Counted from the first letter of the stretch, positions 32,601 to 45,220 are shown. The stretch is 64,000 bases of DNA from Brachionus plicatilis (GCA_010279815.1 QEOQ01000670.1:597382-661381); one strand, 5' to 3'. Made by a program: numbers and translations. The notes: a model not told the origin generated them from the sequence alone.

Positions 32601-35600
32601 TCAATAAATACATAAATTTTGATTTTTAATAATTTTTCCTGACAATACTAAACAATAATTAAATTAAAAAATGAGAAATTTTTGTTGGCTTTAATTATAT
32701 ATCATAGACATCACTAGAATTAGATATACTAAGCTCTGATATAAATTTAATTAAAACTATAAAATCAAAAATAAATTTTTAAGGTCAATTTATGTAAACC
32801 TAAATCAAGATAAATTTATTTTTAAACAATATTTTCTCGACCATTAAAATATTTGGTTTTCGATTCAGCCTAGAAAAAATAAAAATTATCTTATTCTAAA
32901 TTTCAATAATTAATATTTTCTTGTAATTCATTTAAAAAAAAATACTCACTTCATTAAATCATAATCTTGAATATTTGTGTAGATTTTTTTATCCTTATTG
33001 TAGACCTCAACAAATGGGGTGCATCCATTCCTAAGTTTAAAAAAATTTAGCTAATAATCTGTTGAAAAAATTTTATAAAAAAAAATAAAATAAATAAAAA
33101 TTTGTCTTACCTTGATCTATTAAACAAAGGACATCCAGCAATAATTATTTCCGTCAAAATGCACTCATTTGAATTGGTTACAAAGGGCCGCGGAATTTCA
33201 CCACGTGCTGTAGCAAACAACTTTTGACCATCAATCAAGTATCTAAACTGACAAGGCGATATCTGTGCATTACAACCTCTTTTATTGTGGAACATGTTGA
33301 GAGCTGATTCAGCACTTTTTACGGCGCCAAAGTACATCAATATTGTACCAACTGCTATGGCTGATATCACTTTTCCATCAGTGCAATTAATAATACAAAC
33401 ATTTTTGCTATTTTCGCCCAAAAATTTGCTTACATTGGCTGCCAGCTTGCACATGAGAGCGACTGGAGGCGCTTTATTAGCGCTCAGTTGAGAACCCAAG
33501 TCAATGACTTGGGCGAATTTTTCTTTTCGGTAGTTTTTATTAGCTAAATTGTAAATTCTATAGTTTCTGCCATGTTTTGTCTCAATTATTTCTTTGATTA
33601 AGTCAATATTGTTACCGAATGCGGCAGACTCGAGGCCTTCAGTGGGACAGGACATGACTATCAGCCGAGAAGTTATGTAACTCAAATCAATATCAGTCCG
33701 ATTGATGGAACTTTGCACTGAGTCCATTACTTTGCTAGATGCGTCTTTGATTGTCTTCAAAAATGATGAACCCTTGAACAGACCAGCGCTCCAGTTGTTT
33801 GCTTGCTGACTTGGTTGAGTGGAATTTGGCACCGGTGGAACAATCGGCGCGTGCAGTAAACTCTCAGTTTTGGTCAAAAAATTCAAATTGTTTGTCAAAT
33901 TAATTGACTTAGATTGGCAAATATTTTCCAAATGGAAGAGGATTTCATTAACATTAGGCCTGCCATTTGGATTTGTGTTTAGCATGAGCCTGATCAAGTC
34001 ATGAAGCTCAGAAAAATCGCCATCATTGACCGGAATTTGGTATTTTCCATTTATAATTCTCAATTTAGAACCATCTTCGAATGGATGCTTGTTAAAACAC
34101 AACAAATAAAGAACACAGCCCAGTGCCCATATGTCACTTTGAGAATCTATTCGGTAGTTGTTATATAGATCGAGCATTTCTGGCGCTCTATACATTGGAG
34201 TTGTTTGCTTGGCTATTTCGTCCTCGACCAAATTTCGCTTGTTTACCGACCATGTTTCATCAGGCTCGTAAATCTCAGTGGTAGCACTCCCGAAATCACA
34301 TAACTTTATCTCGTTAGCTTTCGAAACCAAAAAATTTTCCAACTTAAACAAAAAATTATTTAATAAAAATTTAATAAAAAAATAATATCATTTTTTATTA
34401 TTTTAATTAACATGTTTGAATTAAATTAAAGCTATTTTTTATTTTAGGCAAAAATTAAATTTAATCTCAAAAAAAATTAAATTTTTCGAATTAATTCAAA
34501 AATTAGAATTAGTCTTAATTATTAGGATAAAGAATTTTTTTTTAATTTTCTTTAATTAATTTATACTTTTGGCAAGAGTAAATGAGAAAATTGCACATTA
34601 TTATTTATTTATTTTAAAAATAATTTAGTAGAAGAAAAATTTCCAGAGCAGTTCCGAATTGCGGCGCCCTCTTTTCAGACTCATGATTGAAATTTCGACT
34701 AATTAGATTTGAATTATAAGAAAAAAAAATTATAATTAGATTAGAAAATAAATTTTTATATTTGCAGAAAATTGGACATTATTATATAAGCTAAATTCAA
34801 AATTAAAATTAAAAAAATTTGTATAGCATGGTAAAGATGGTGCTAACTCCAGCACAAATTAACTTGAAGTTTGCCTTATTTCTGAGGTTCAAGAGGTTGC
34901 TGTAACTAAAACAATTTAAATTTTCAATTTTAATTATAACGAGCATATATTAATAATTGTTAATTATTAAAAAAAATGGCTTGTGCTAATTCATTAAATA
35001 AAATAACTGATTTTTTACCAATTTTACTAGATGAATATAAAAATGACTTACATCTCATAAAATTACTTAGTTAATTTAAAAATGTGAATTTATTTTAAAA
35101 CTCAAGTTTGATGCCAGTTTTTTCAATATTTAATTAAATTCAAAAAAAATAATTTTTTATTTAACTTTTTTTAAAATTTTTATTTATCCTTTGCTTCTAA
35201 ATGAACCAAATTGTTATAAGCAAATAATTATTGAGATATTAATCAGAAACAAGATTACAGAACTCATATTTTTCATCGAAATTCATACCATAATATTTTT
35301 AATTATCCAAATATTGTTCTAATTCAAAAAAAAATCTAGTTGTACAAAACATCTTTCTCTGACTTAAAAAGATGCTCAAAATCGAGTTAAACGTCTATAT
35401 GCTGATTTTTAGTTTTTTTAAAGTATAATTATGCTTAATATATAATTTTAATACGATTTAGAAAAATTAATTAGAATAATACCAGTTATGCAAATTTAGG
35501 AAAAAAAATTTATTTTTAGTAATTTTCGTTAAAAAATAAATCGCCAAAAAAAATTAGAATGTAATGTTAGTATCGTGTAATATTTAGATTATCATTAATT

Positions 35601-36297
35601 ATATTAAAACATTATTTTAAAAATAGTTAAAAAAATTTTTTAGTTATTTTTAAATTATTAAAAATTTTTATTAAAAAAAAATAATAAAGCTAACCTTGAG
35701 ATCACGATGTATTATTGGCTGATCTTGTGTGTGCAAATATTGAACAGCTCTACATATTTGGTAAAAAATTTGTACGACTTGCTCCAAATTGAAAGCCGAA
35801 CCACTTGGTAGAGTAAGTCCGGCTCTTAAGTGGTCTATGAGCGGATCTTTGCACAATTCAGTGAGAATTAAAAACTCTCTAGAACGAGAATTTTGTGTTT
35901 CCTCGCATGCCGCGGCAATAAAGTTTATTATATTCGGGTGATTTGCCAATTGTTTCTAGTGAAAAATTATAACTCATTCAAAATCTAATCCAGAAATGCT
36001 TACTAGATAAGATATTTCCTGTTTAATGGCCTGGTTAGATGGTTCATCTGCGGAAAAAATTCTCTTCAGAGCATATTCTTGGCCAGAACTGACATCTTGT
36101 ACTATATATACAATGGCATAGCCGCCCTCAGCTAACAATTTGGTCACTTTAAGTCTCAGATTACCTACCATAATGCTCTGGCCGACAAAGTCATTTGTGG
36201 ATGCGGAAAATGACATAGAGCCCGGGCCAGCCATTGAGTTTGGACCCCCATTTTGTGAATTAAATATTCCGAATGCTGACTTAAAAAAATCGGTCAT
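29604..36297 (-). CDS. GAK: Cyclin-G-associated kinase (GAK), kinase-auxilin
   Basis: Five exons: 36297-36004, 35955-35695, 34342-33111, 33030-32950, 31122-29604; phases agree, 1128 residues (human 1311). It recruits Hsc70 to uncoat clathrin vesicles and phosphorylates AP adaptors. The kinase domain has the NAK-family glycine loop LAEGGYAIVY, ALKRI lysine, HRDLK split by intron 2, DFGSA and APEM. Next a PTEN-like region (from about residue 390) whose P-loop reads INCTDGKVISA, lacking the CX5R arginine, so phosphatase-dead as in known GAK/auxilin, followed by a C2-like part. Then a disordered stretch with DPF and DLL-type clathrin/AP2 motifs, and a C-terminal J domain with HPD (CVHPDK). Introns 2 (about 1.35 kb) and 4 (about 1.8 kb) are long and featureless. 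Confidence 0.95.
31123..32949. other. Long intron 4 of GAK
   Basis: AT-rich with no internal gene, RNA or repeat recognised; among the longest introns in the window, where most are 50-80 bp. Confidence 0.7.
34343..35694. other. Intron 2 of GAK
   Basis: Splits the catalytic HRDLK|LENF segment. AT-rich and without recognisable content. Confidence 0.75.
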
Positions 36298-37859
36298 TGT
36301 CTGCCGAAACTAAAATGTCTTAATATTTGTGATAAAAATTAGACTAAGTGAATATAATTTTTTAAAATGATGATGTTTAGTGTTTTTTCTTTGTGCATTA
36401 TGGTATTGTGTCGAAGGAGCTCGGAATTAATTATTAAAATTTCAAATGGCAAAATGCAAATTTTATTCTTATAATTTCGAAATTATGGAAAGAATTATTG
36501 GGTAAAAGAATATCTGAATAAGTTATGTACAAATCAATGGGAGACATATCTGTTCTAGTTTGCTAAAACTTTTTTTTTTTTTTGATGTTGAAATCAATTT
36601 TTTATTTTTTATCATTTAAAAAAATAATAAACAATTTTAAAATTTTTTATTTTTTTTCTCGAAAACCTGCATCAAAAAACCAGCTCATTTTCATAGATTT
36701 AATATTTTTTTATCAGCCAAAGTTTTCTACTCGGCAAACATTTTCATTAATTCTAGTTTCGTAATCAAAGTTCAGTTGAAAAATAAGAAGGATTTATTTC
36801 CTTCTAGACGAATATCGAAAATAAAGTATCAGATAGGATTATTTTTAAGTCAATTTATCATTGGCAATAAAAAGCTTCATTTTTTTATAGTCAAAAAGTA
36901 GTTGTAAAGCATTCAAAAATCATAGAAGTATTTATTATTTAAAGAGTACGAAGAGAAGCCTGCAGCTGCTTCGACAGAATCTCAATAAGCCACTTTGTCC
37001 TTCACCCGCTAAATATTAGGATCTAAGCCAATTTAAAATTTAAAATTAGAGTAGTTTTAAATTTTTAAATTCGAGTACAATTTTTTGTTTTTTTTTTCAA
37101 CTTTTTGTTTCACCTATTATTATGAAAAGATCATAATTTGAGTAGATGTTTTGCATAGACACTTTTTGTTGTTGTTGAGAATAAATTATTCCCACAACAA
37201 AAATTGACATATTTTTCCAAATTAATTTACCTTGGTAATTACATAACATAGGCAAATCTTTAAGCTATGTGTTGAAGTAAAACAAATTTGTTGTGCCCTA
37301 ATTGCAAATAAAAAACTTGTTTTTTTTTTTTTCAAATAGTATAGAATATTTAAATCATTTGGCAGCAGTTGAAAATTAAATTTTTTTTATCTTATCAAAA
37401 AAAAAAATTTAAATTTAAAGCGTAGCAAAAAAATTTTTGATCTGAATTAAACATTTTTTGTGATTTGTAGAAGATAATTACGAATCATGCATCATGAATA
37501 TTAGACATGATCAGGTAAAATATGCAAGGGCGAATCAGCACATCAATAAACATCATGTAAAATTTTATTTAAATAAGAGGAAAATATGAAATTTGACGGA
37601 CACGTGTAAAGTGTGCGCGATTAGTTGCTCTTGACACAGGTCAAATAGAAAAAAAATTGTCGTCATCAGCTTTATTATAATTTAAAAAAGAAAATAAATA
37701 AAAAATTATACAAAAATTTTAAAATTAACCCAATTTTTAATTTAAATCGCCAAATTGGATTTAAGAAAAATAGAAAAGTATCTCTGTGTAAGTTGTGCTA
37801 GATTTGTTGCGAGCTCATCGCTATAAATTATTATAATTCAGGTATAGCGACAAGCAAAT
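36298..37859. other. Intergenic region between divergent GAK and the SAM-domain gene
   Basis: AT-rich. Short ORFs, such as 36582-36764, are low complexity. No RNA gene or repeat recognised. Confidence 0.55.
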
Positions 37860-38295
37860 ATTGTATAACCGAGTCGGTCGAGTGCCTCTCTCCTCCCGCC
37901 GCCTCGGATCAAGCATCATCGACAGTTTTCGTGTTCATCATTTCAAATCGGTTCTCCTTCTCTTTCTCTCTTTTTCTCTTTTTTTATTTTCTCTCTTTCT
38001 CTCTCTCTCTCTTTGTTGATCAAGTTTTAACATAATTTTTTTCCTTTTTTCTCATTTTGGCGTTCATAATTTGCAATTTTTTTTCAATTTGATCTTCTTA
38101 AACTACTCGAATTCTTCACGATAAATAAAACTTACTAATTGTAATTTATTATAAAAAAAAAATTTAAGATTAAAACAAAATTTATTTAGCTCTATTTTTT
38201 TTTCTCAAAAATGAATTCACCTGATTAATTTTTTTCTATTCTTTTCTCTTTTTGTTCAAGAAAACATAGAGACCCAACGACTCGAGTTATTCGGC
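37860..38295 (+). promoter_or_regulatory. Promoter/5'UTR of the SAM-domain gene
   Basis: A GC-richer patch (CGAGTCGGTCGAGTGCCTCT to CGCCGCCTCGG, about 37870-37910) is followed by a long pyrimidine tract of TTCTCTC repeats (37960-38012), then AT-rich sequence and the leader before the ATG at 38296. It resembles a core promoter with a CT-rich initiator or leader; a 5'UTR intron ending near TTCAAG (38262) is possible. Confidence 0.45.
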
Positions 38296-41212
38296 ATGAG
38301 CACAGGACCAGTGGCCCGTTGGTTGGACACGTTCGTGTACAACTCGATGCAGTATGCCGAAATTTTCAAAAAATTCGGCGTCGACAACCTGAACGAAGTG
38401 TGCAAGCTGGACCCGATTCAGTTGTCCAACATGGGGGTGAACTCGGCCGACAGCGAAAAAATAATGGAGAACATTTTTGTGCTGCGTCAGACCTTGCAAG
38501 TGTCCAAAATGAGCAGCACGGTCGCTGCCCCTGCCGCCAACCAAAAGCCGGCCAGAAAATCTGTAAATACCACTTGGCCCATTTACTTTCTTGTCACTAA
38601 CTTACTTTATTTTGTCAATTGCAGAAAGCCAAAGGTACCAAGCAGCAAGCAGCGGCGCCCAACGTTACCATAAATCAAGGTACGTCTAGCAAATTTACAC
38701 CATGTTCCGATTTAGGCTTGTATGCCCAGTATTTAGGTCACCTATTTATTCAAATAATTAATTTAAGCTCTTTGCTTATGTTTGATTGATTAGCAGGTTG
38801 AATTTTAATGTATGCAGATAGTAAAAGATAAATCAAGCTCTAGGCCTTTTGTGTTCGAATAAAATTTTTGCATTTTTTAATTTTTAAGCCCCTTCTTATT
38901 TTTTTAAATTATAATTAAATTTTTTGATTCCACAAAAGCCATTCAAGATCTGTTTTTTGGTGTTGTTGTGTTGGCTTCTCATTATTTAATTTCTCAAATT
39001 TTAAAATATTTATTTTTGAGAGCGTGTGAAATAGCTCAAAATGTACTTTAAATCTTATCTAGACGAGGAAATTCAGTCCGGATGTAAAAATTAAAATTTG
39101 ATAAATTTTCTCTAGCTCAGTAACCAGCTTGGATGTCTCAATATTGGCTCATGCCGCGGCCCTGTCCTCAATTGGAGCCAAACATAAACAACCAAAAAAA
39201 AACTAAAAATCGTCTGCTCTTTTTTAATTAAGTAAAATAATATTTCTAATTAAATTGGTGTTGCCATTTCGGGATAAAACGTGACACTTTAATCTTAACT
39301 ATTATTTTTATTAAAATTCAATATATAATTGTGCACATGATTGATTTAAAATTTTAGATTTTATAAAAAGAAATTATTCATAAAAAAAAATTAAATTTAA
39401 AAGGCTTTTGTTAGAAAATTTAGAACAGTTTTTCCGTTTGGCAAGTTTTTTTTTCTATTTAACTTTTTTGAAATTTTGAAATTACGTTGTTTAATTTAAA
39501 CCCAATACTTAAGCATGTTAAATTTTGAAATATAATTACGCAATTATTTCTAAAAATGTAAAATAGAAAAAAAAACTTGCCGTTTTGGTTTTTAGAATTT
39601 ATCATTTCAAAGCAGGTTTTTTAGAATCACTAACACCAATTTATTCGATTTAATCTTTTTAGAATTATTTTTCAGAATTGATAGAGATAAAGAAATTTTT
39701 TTATAAAATATTCTTTCTCAAAATTGATTGAAATAAAGAAAATTTTTAATGAAATTTTTTTTAAATTGATTGAGATATAGAAATTTTTATAAAATTTTTT
39801 ATAAAATTTTTAGTGAAATTTTTTTTTTCAAAATTGATTGAGATGCAGAATTTTTTTGATAAAATTATTTTATGAATTTTTTTTTTCAAAATTGATTGAA
39901 ATAAAGAAAATTTTTAGTGAAATTTTTTTTAAATTGATTGAGATACAGAAAATTTTTTATAAAATATTATTTCTCAAAATTGATTGAGACATAGAAAATT
40001 TTTTAAATATTTTTTTATAAAATTTTTAGTGAAATTTTTTTTTTCAGAATTGATTGAGATGTAGAAAATTTTTAATAAAATTTTTAGTGAAATTTTTCTC
40101 TCAAAATTGATTGAAATATAGAAAATTTTAAGTGAAGTTTTTTTTTTTTAAATTGATTGAGATATAGAAAAATTTTCAATAAATTTTTTGTGAAATTTTT
40201 TTTTAAATTGATCGAGCTAAAGAAATTTTTTATTAAGATTTTTTATGAATTTTAAAAAAAAATTTATTTAATAGTTAGTTCAAACGGCATGCCTGTTAGT
40301 TCAGTGCCTGCGATGAGACAAGCGATGGCAAATCCGGAAGCAGCCAAAAAAATCGGCAACGAAATCATGCAAATGGCCAACAGCTCGCAGACCAACACAA
40401 AATACACATGTATTCCTATCAATCCAAACCAGAGCTACAATTATCAGAATCAGTACAATTATAATCCGACACCAGGCTACCAGTACAACAACGGAATGAG
40501 TTCTTACAGACCCATGAACCAAAACTACGGCTATTACAACAACTGGAACCAGTCACAAGAATACTATGGCAACAATTACTACCCAGGCCAGCAGTATCAA
40601 ACTACACAACAGTCACATTCCAACGAAATGTACTCACCAAGCTACAACAAGCAGAGCAACAGTTCGCCATTAGAGTATTTGGAACGCTTGGCTCAAATGC
40701 CCGAGTCAAGTCAAGTGGTTGATCCCAAAAGTATTGTGAACACTGAAGGCCAGCTGATGGACGGCATCAATTTTGATGACATGAACAAAAACAACAAAAG
40801 AATGAATTCGGATGGATCAGACAATGGCGGAAAAAAAGTCTGCTCATCGGCCTCGAGCTCGAGTTCCAACTCGCCTAATTTCAAGCTTGGCAGCCAGCAC
40901 CGCTACCTGAACATATCAAGTGATTCACCATCTAGCTCCAGTACTTGTTCCAGTTCGTCTTCTGCCCAACAACCTTTGCTTAACAACCAAAATGACATTG
41001 TCTCGGCCAATTTAATTGACACAAGTAATTTTGATTTTTTGGACTATTTGCCCGAATTGAATTCGAACACTATTGATCAGACTATTACATCGTCACTTGA
41101 GCATAACGAGCCGATTGCATCTTCCACTTCATCTGCGTCCAGCTCATCTCAAATTGATAACCTGTTGACACATGAGCAAGTTTCGCAAAATTTTCAATTT
41201 AATAACATTTAA
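38296..41212 (+). CDS. SAM-domain protein with Asn/Tyr/Ser-rich tail, putative nuclear regulator
   Basis: Three exons: 38296-38562, 38625-38679, 40275-41212; phases agree, 419 residues. Residues about 4-68 form a sterile alpha motif: VARWLDTFVYNSMQYAEIFK...LCKLDPIQLSNMGV-like ending in a helix ENIFVLRQTL. A Lys/Ala-rich linker follows, then an Asn/Tyr/Gln-rich region with many NYNQ-like repeats, a conserved-looking helix LEYLERLAQMPESS, a basic NNKRM/GGKKV patch, poly-Ser tracts and an acidic-hydrophobic FDFLDYLPELN that resembles a transactivation motif. I infer a transcription or RNA regulator, but do not recognise the ortholog. Its first exon is unusually GC-rich for this window. Intron 2 (1.6 kb) holds a tandem repeat. 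Confidence 0.8.
39660..40260. repeat. Minisatellite in intron 2 of the SAM-domain gene
   Basis: About ten degenerate tandem units of roughly 55-65 bp, each with AAATTGATTGAGATATAGAA, then poly-T-rich TAAAATTTTTAGTGAAATTT. It runs almost to the acceptor at 40274. Confidence 0.85.
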
Positions 41213-42508
41213 ATTATCTCATAAATGATTATTAGATGTAAATAACTTATTTATTTTGATGTCAAGTACTGATAGTGATATGAAGAAAAGAAAAATTTTG
41301 TGTTTCGTTATGTCAAGCCGTTTGTTTTTTTTATTTTTTTATTATTTTTTTTTTTTATTTTGATAATTATGTCGTTTAAATCGACTTATTGCCAATTTTA
41401 TCTTTTTGTGATGATGATAAGTTTTTCTTTTTTGAATTTTTTTTTCATTTTTCTAATTATGATTTTTTTTTAAAAATTTTACAGTAATTTTGTTTGAAAT
41501 AATGTTTTACTCTAATATCAAAAACTTTTTATTCAAGTTTATTTTTTTTCAAATTTTAATAAAATTATAAATTATTTTTTAATTCTTAAAGAGTGTGAAA
41601 TTATTAAATTTGAATTATTAAAAATAATTTTTTAGTAAAAATTATCTAAACTTTTTTTAAATAATAAAAAGTGGTCTACATTTGCACGGATAGATTATTT
41701 CAAGGCAAACATCTATGGTAGCTGCGCTTCACGTAAACAACATGCGGCATGTAAAATTTAAAAATATTTAAATAATAAAAAAATAACTAAAGACTAAGAA
41801 ATTCAGAATTTAATAATCTATAATTTTTAATATGTAGATAAAAAGAAACTGGACCATAGAGCTGAAACTTTCCACGAGTTATATCTTTTTTTGATTTGGT
41901 TATACTTAAAGGGCTATTTTTTAATAAAATTACAAAAATCTACTTTTAATTTCAATTAAATTATGCCTGATAAAATTTATTTCTGAAAAATTTTAATTTA
42001 TTAATTAAACTTTTAAATTTTTTATGCATGTTAAAATAATCAGTGGTTAATATAAAGTGTTATTTTCATTTATCTTATTTCGGTGAATTTTTCACAACTA
42101 TTACAAAATTGCTACTTGATTTAAAACCATTTGATTTATCAATTAAAAAAAACATGATGTAAAATTTTTTTTTCTTTAAAAAACTTCACAACCCAAAAAC
42201 ATTTAAGAAAAAATTCATCAAAATTCTGGTGAATACAATCTTTAAAAAATACACAATAAAAAAATGCTACTAACGTAAATTAACTTGAATACCACGTGCA
42301 GTTAAATCTAAGATTTTAAAAGATAAAATTTTTAAAGTAACTACTATTATGTAATTTTATTTACATATTCTTTTTTTCTTCTAGTTTAGAGTCAGTTATT
42401 GTATGCTTGGGTTAGAAAATTTCTGTATTTCCGAATGTCAATAATTTGAACAATTTCAATTTCATTTATCTTTTTAAAAAAAAAAATGTTTTATTTTATT
42501 AAAAATTA
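41213..42508. other. AT-rich 3' flank of the SAM-domain gene
   Basis: Probably the long 3'UTR at first (T-rich, 41213-41600). No other gene recognised. Confidence 0.5.
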
Positions 42509-42625
42509 GGCATTGTGAATTTTGGAACAAAGATCAAGAACAAGAATAAAACATTTAAGTTTTTTTCTTTAGTTCTAAAACTCATTCTGTAAAATGTATC
42601 ATCTAAAACAATCTTTATATCAGAC
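42509..42625. mobile_element. Degraded fragment of the foldback family
   Basis: Starts GGCATTGTGAATTTTGGAAC and later has CTCATTCTGTAAAATGTATC, in the same order as the arm at 28784 (GGCATTGTGAAATTTGGTAC ... ATGTTCTGTAAATTG). Only one arm is visible. Confidence 0.5.
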
Positions 42626-43234
42626 AAATAAAAAGTTAAACTTAAAAGACCAGTTTTTGACTTAAGAAATAAACTTAATTAAAAAATTATAATAAAAATG
42701 TTTATAAATAATAATACAATTTTTAATATAATTTAATTTTTCATAAGATTTTTCAAACACTAAACTAATTCCATTGTTCATCTGATATTCTGATATTTTT
42801 TCGACCAGAAATTAAAAAAAATAGAATTTTTTTAAAAGAAATATATTTTAAGTTTAAAAACCATTTTCATTCAAGATTATTGATAATAAATTTATAATAT
42901 CGATAATTATTAAAATTCAAAAAATTTGCCGATTTCGAAATAAAGCATTTATATGAGTACATTACATCTAATCTTTAATATAAATTTAATTAAAACTTAT
43001 CTAAGGATTTGCTTGTATTTGCAATAATGTAGCTCTAAAAAATATATTTTACATTCTAATTGAAAATATATGTACTTATAAAAATGAACCAAAATATAAA
43101 AAAATATTTTTTTGCATTATTAAGCAATGATTCAATGGAGAATATTAATTTAAAAAGCAAGCCAATTTTTAAAAATTATGGGGAAAATAAAAATCAATTG
43201 CCTTCCGAGAATTTTTTACCACATTAATGACCAA

Positions 43235-43313
43235 GAAAAACCGAAATTTGATTATATCAAATTTCGGTTTTTCATTAACTAAAATCATTTAAAATATCTA
43301 AATGATTTTAGTT
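43235..43313. repeat. Two adjacent perfect hairpins
   Basis: 43235-43273 pairs GAAAAACCGAAATTTGA with its exact complement around a 5-nt loop. 43277-43313 pairs AACTAAAATCATTTA with its complement around a 7-nt loop. Only 3 nt separate them. No T-run, gene or repeat boundary explains them. Confidence 0.85.
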
Positions 43314-43543
43314 GATTTAAAATGCTAAATAATTCAACTATATTTAATAGTTTTAGAATTTTAAGCAGAAAAAACAAATTTTAGTATTGACATAATTTTT
43401 TTTAGTCACTTAAAATTCAATTTGCTTTTAAAAATACAAAAAATAAAATTAATTTTGTTTTATACTAGCATTTTTTGAAAATGGATTTTTTAAAAAAATA
43501 TTTATTGAATTTAAAATATAAAATATAAAATATAAGCTTTTCA

Positions 43544-45008
43544 AAATGGTATGGCACCAAGAGAAAGTGCCAAGCGATTGGGTGAGAGCCGTAGTGGTAC
43601 CTTTGCACAAGAATGGTGACAGCAGTGAGTGTGAGAACTATAGAGGTATAAGTTTGCTAAGTATTGTTGGCAAGGTCTTTACCCATATAGTGCTCGATAG
43701 ACTCGTGAGAACCGTAGACAGCAGGCTGTCAGAGATGCAAGGAGGCTTCAGGAGGAATAGAGGATGTGCGGACCAGATCTTTATTCTAAGAAGGATAATG
43801 GAGATGGCCAGGAGAAAGAAAACACCGGTGCACTTATGTTTCGTGGACTTAAAAGCGGCTTATGATACCGTCAACAGAGAAGCCCTGCTCGGTGTCTTGG
43901 AGCATTATGGAGTGTCGCGCAAACTCAGAAGCATAATTGGTGCGTTGTACGAAGGGACAGAAGCTGCGGTGCGTGTCTGCGGAGACCTCACAAGTTGGTT
44001 TGGAGTCTTAACCGGGCTTCGACAGGGGTGCTTGCTATCACCGGCACTCTTCAACGTCTACATTGACCATGTGATCGGGGAGACATTGAAGGGTATGGAC
44101 GGAAGTGGTTTGCAAGTAGATTTCGTGATGCCGGATGGAAGAAAAACGCGGGGCACCCAGGTCAGCGGTACACTTCGTGTTAACGCGCTTTTGTATGCCG
44201 ATGATCTAGTGCTTATCTGTGAGAGCATGGAGATACTCACAGAATGTGTTAGGAAGCTTGAGGCTAAGACTCGGCAGTGGGGACTGACGATAAATGCTAG
44301 GAAGACCAAGTGGATGACGGCTAACTGTGATGATGAGGATGCAAGACTCGAGATTGGTGGAAACCCGTTGGAAAGAGTCGACAAGTTTGTATACCTGGGA
44401 AGCACAGTGTCAAGCAAAAGCACCAGCACCGAGGAAACGCGAAGGAGGATAAGTCTCGGAGCCTTCAAATTCCATCAACTTAGGAAGACTGTGTGGGACC
44501 AGACGGCGCTTAGTACCAGAACAAAAGCCAGGGTGTATAAGGCGACCGTGCTGTCTACAATCCTCTATGGAGCTGAGACATGGACTTGCAACGATGATGA
44601 TTATGCCAAACTCAACCGTTTCCACCTCAGGAGATTGCAGCAACTAGCAGGCCCCAGGAGAGTGGGCTTGACAAACGCAAAGCTTTACCTGAGTGCACAG
44701 ACGGCACCGCTAGAAAACATAGTACGGAGGTACAGGTTACGTTGGGCTGGACACGTAAGAAGGTATGGAGACAACCGTTGGGCAAAAAAAGTGCTTTTTG
44801 GTGATCTAATAGGCGGAAAACAGGGGCGTGGCAGGCCGAGGTTGGAGTGGACCAACTGCTTCGAAAGCGATTTGGAAAGGGCAGGAATCAAGAAAGGCCA
44901 GTGGACAACGATGGCAAAAGAAAGGACCGTGTGGCGCGACGCAATCTCGTCCCTAACTTCGACTTCGAAGAAATAGGACCCTTATTATTATTATTATTAT
45001 TATTATTA
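43544..45008 (+). mobile_element. 5'-truncated non-LTR retrotransposon (LINE)
   Basis: About 1.46 kb with near-balanced base composition, standing out from the AT-rich surroundings. It begins abruptly inside the RT domain, encodes RT plus a C-terminal domain, then a short 3' end with a (TTA)n tail at about 44983-45008. A simple-repeat tail instead of poly-A and this C-terminal domain suggest an RTE-like clade. The 5' endonuclease part is missing. No clear target duplication seen. Confidence 0.9.
43546..44976 (+). CDS. LINE reverse transcriptase, 5'-truncated but open
   Basis: 476 residues without a stop. RT motifs in order: VPSDWVRAVVVPLHKNGD and NYRGISLLS (block 0-1), LCFVDLKAAYDTVNR (catalytic Asp), GLRQGCLLSPALFNVYID, LLYADDLVLI (catalytic YADD), GLTINARKTKWM, FVYLGSTVSS. 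The C-terminal part has the RLRWAGHVRR...GRGRPRLEW...W..M..ER..WR module common in RTE-like elements. The apurinic endonuclease domain is absent, so the copy could not mobilise itself. The initiator ATG probably arose at the truncation point. The intact frame implies recent insertion. Confidence 0.9.
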   Translation: MVWHQEKVPSDWVRAVVVPLHKNGDSSECENYRGISLLSIVGKVFTHIVLDRLVRTVDSRLSEMQGGFRRNRGCADQIFILRRIMEMARRKKTPVHLCFVDLKAAYDTVNREALLGVLEHYGVSRKLRSIIGALYEGTEAAVRVCGDLTSWFGVLTGLRQGCLLSPALFNVYIDHVIGETLKGMDGSGLQVDFVMPDGRKTRGTQVSGTLRVNALLYADDLVLICESMEILTECVRKLEAKTRQWGLTINARKTKWMTANCDDEDARLEIGGNPLERVDKFVYLGSTVSSKSTSTEETRRRISLGAFKFHQLRKTVWDQTALSTRTKARVYKATVLSTILYGAETWTCNDDDYAKLNRFHLRRLQQLAGPRRVGLTNAKLYLSAQTAPLENIVRRYRLRWAGHVRRYGDNRWAKKVLFGDLIGGKQGRGRPRLEWTNCFESDLERAGIKKGQWTTMAKERTVWRDAISSLTSTSKK

Positions 45009-45220
45009 AAAATTATTACTTTTTTGTCTTTAATAAACTTTAATCTATTAACCAAGTTACTTGAAAAAACTTTGTGAATGATGTAATTGTTTAAATTTCG
45101 ATATTAGAATAACAAAATCAATAACCCATTCTAATACCATTGATTTTGATTTTGTAAAAGATTGTGACAGGAATAAAAAATTATAATTTTTTTTTAAAAT
45201 ATAAAACATTAAATCTATCT

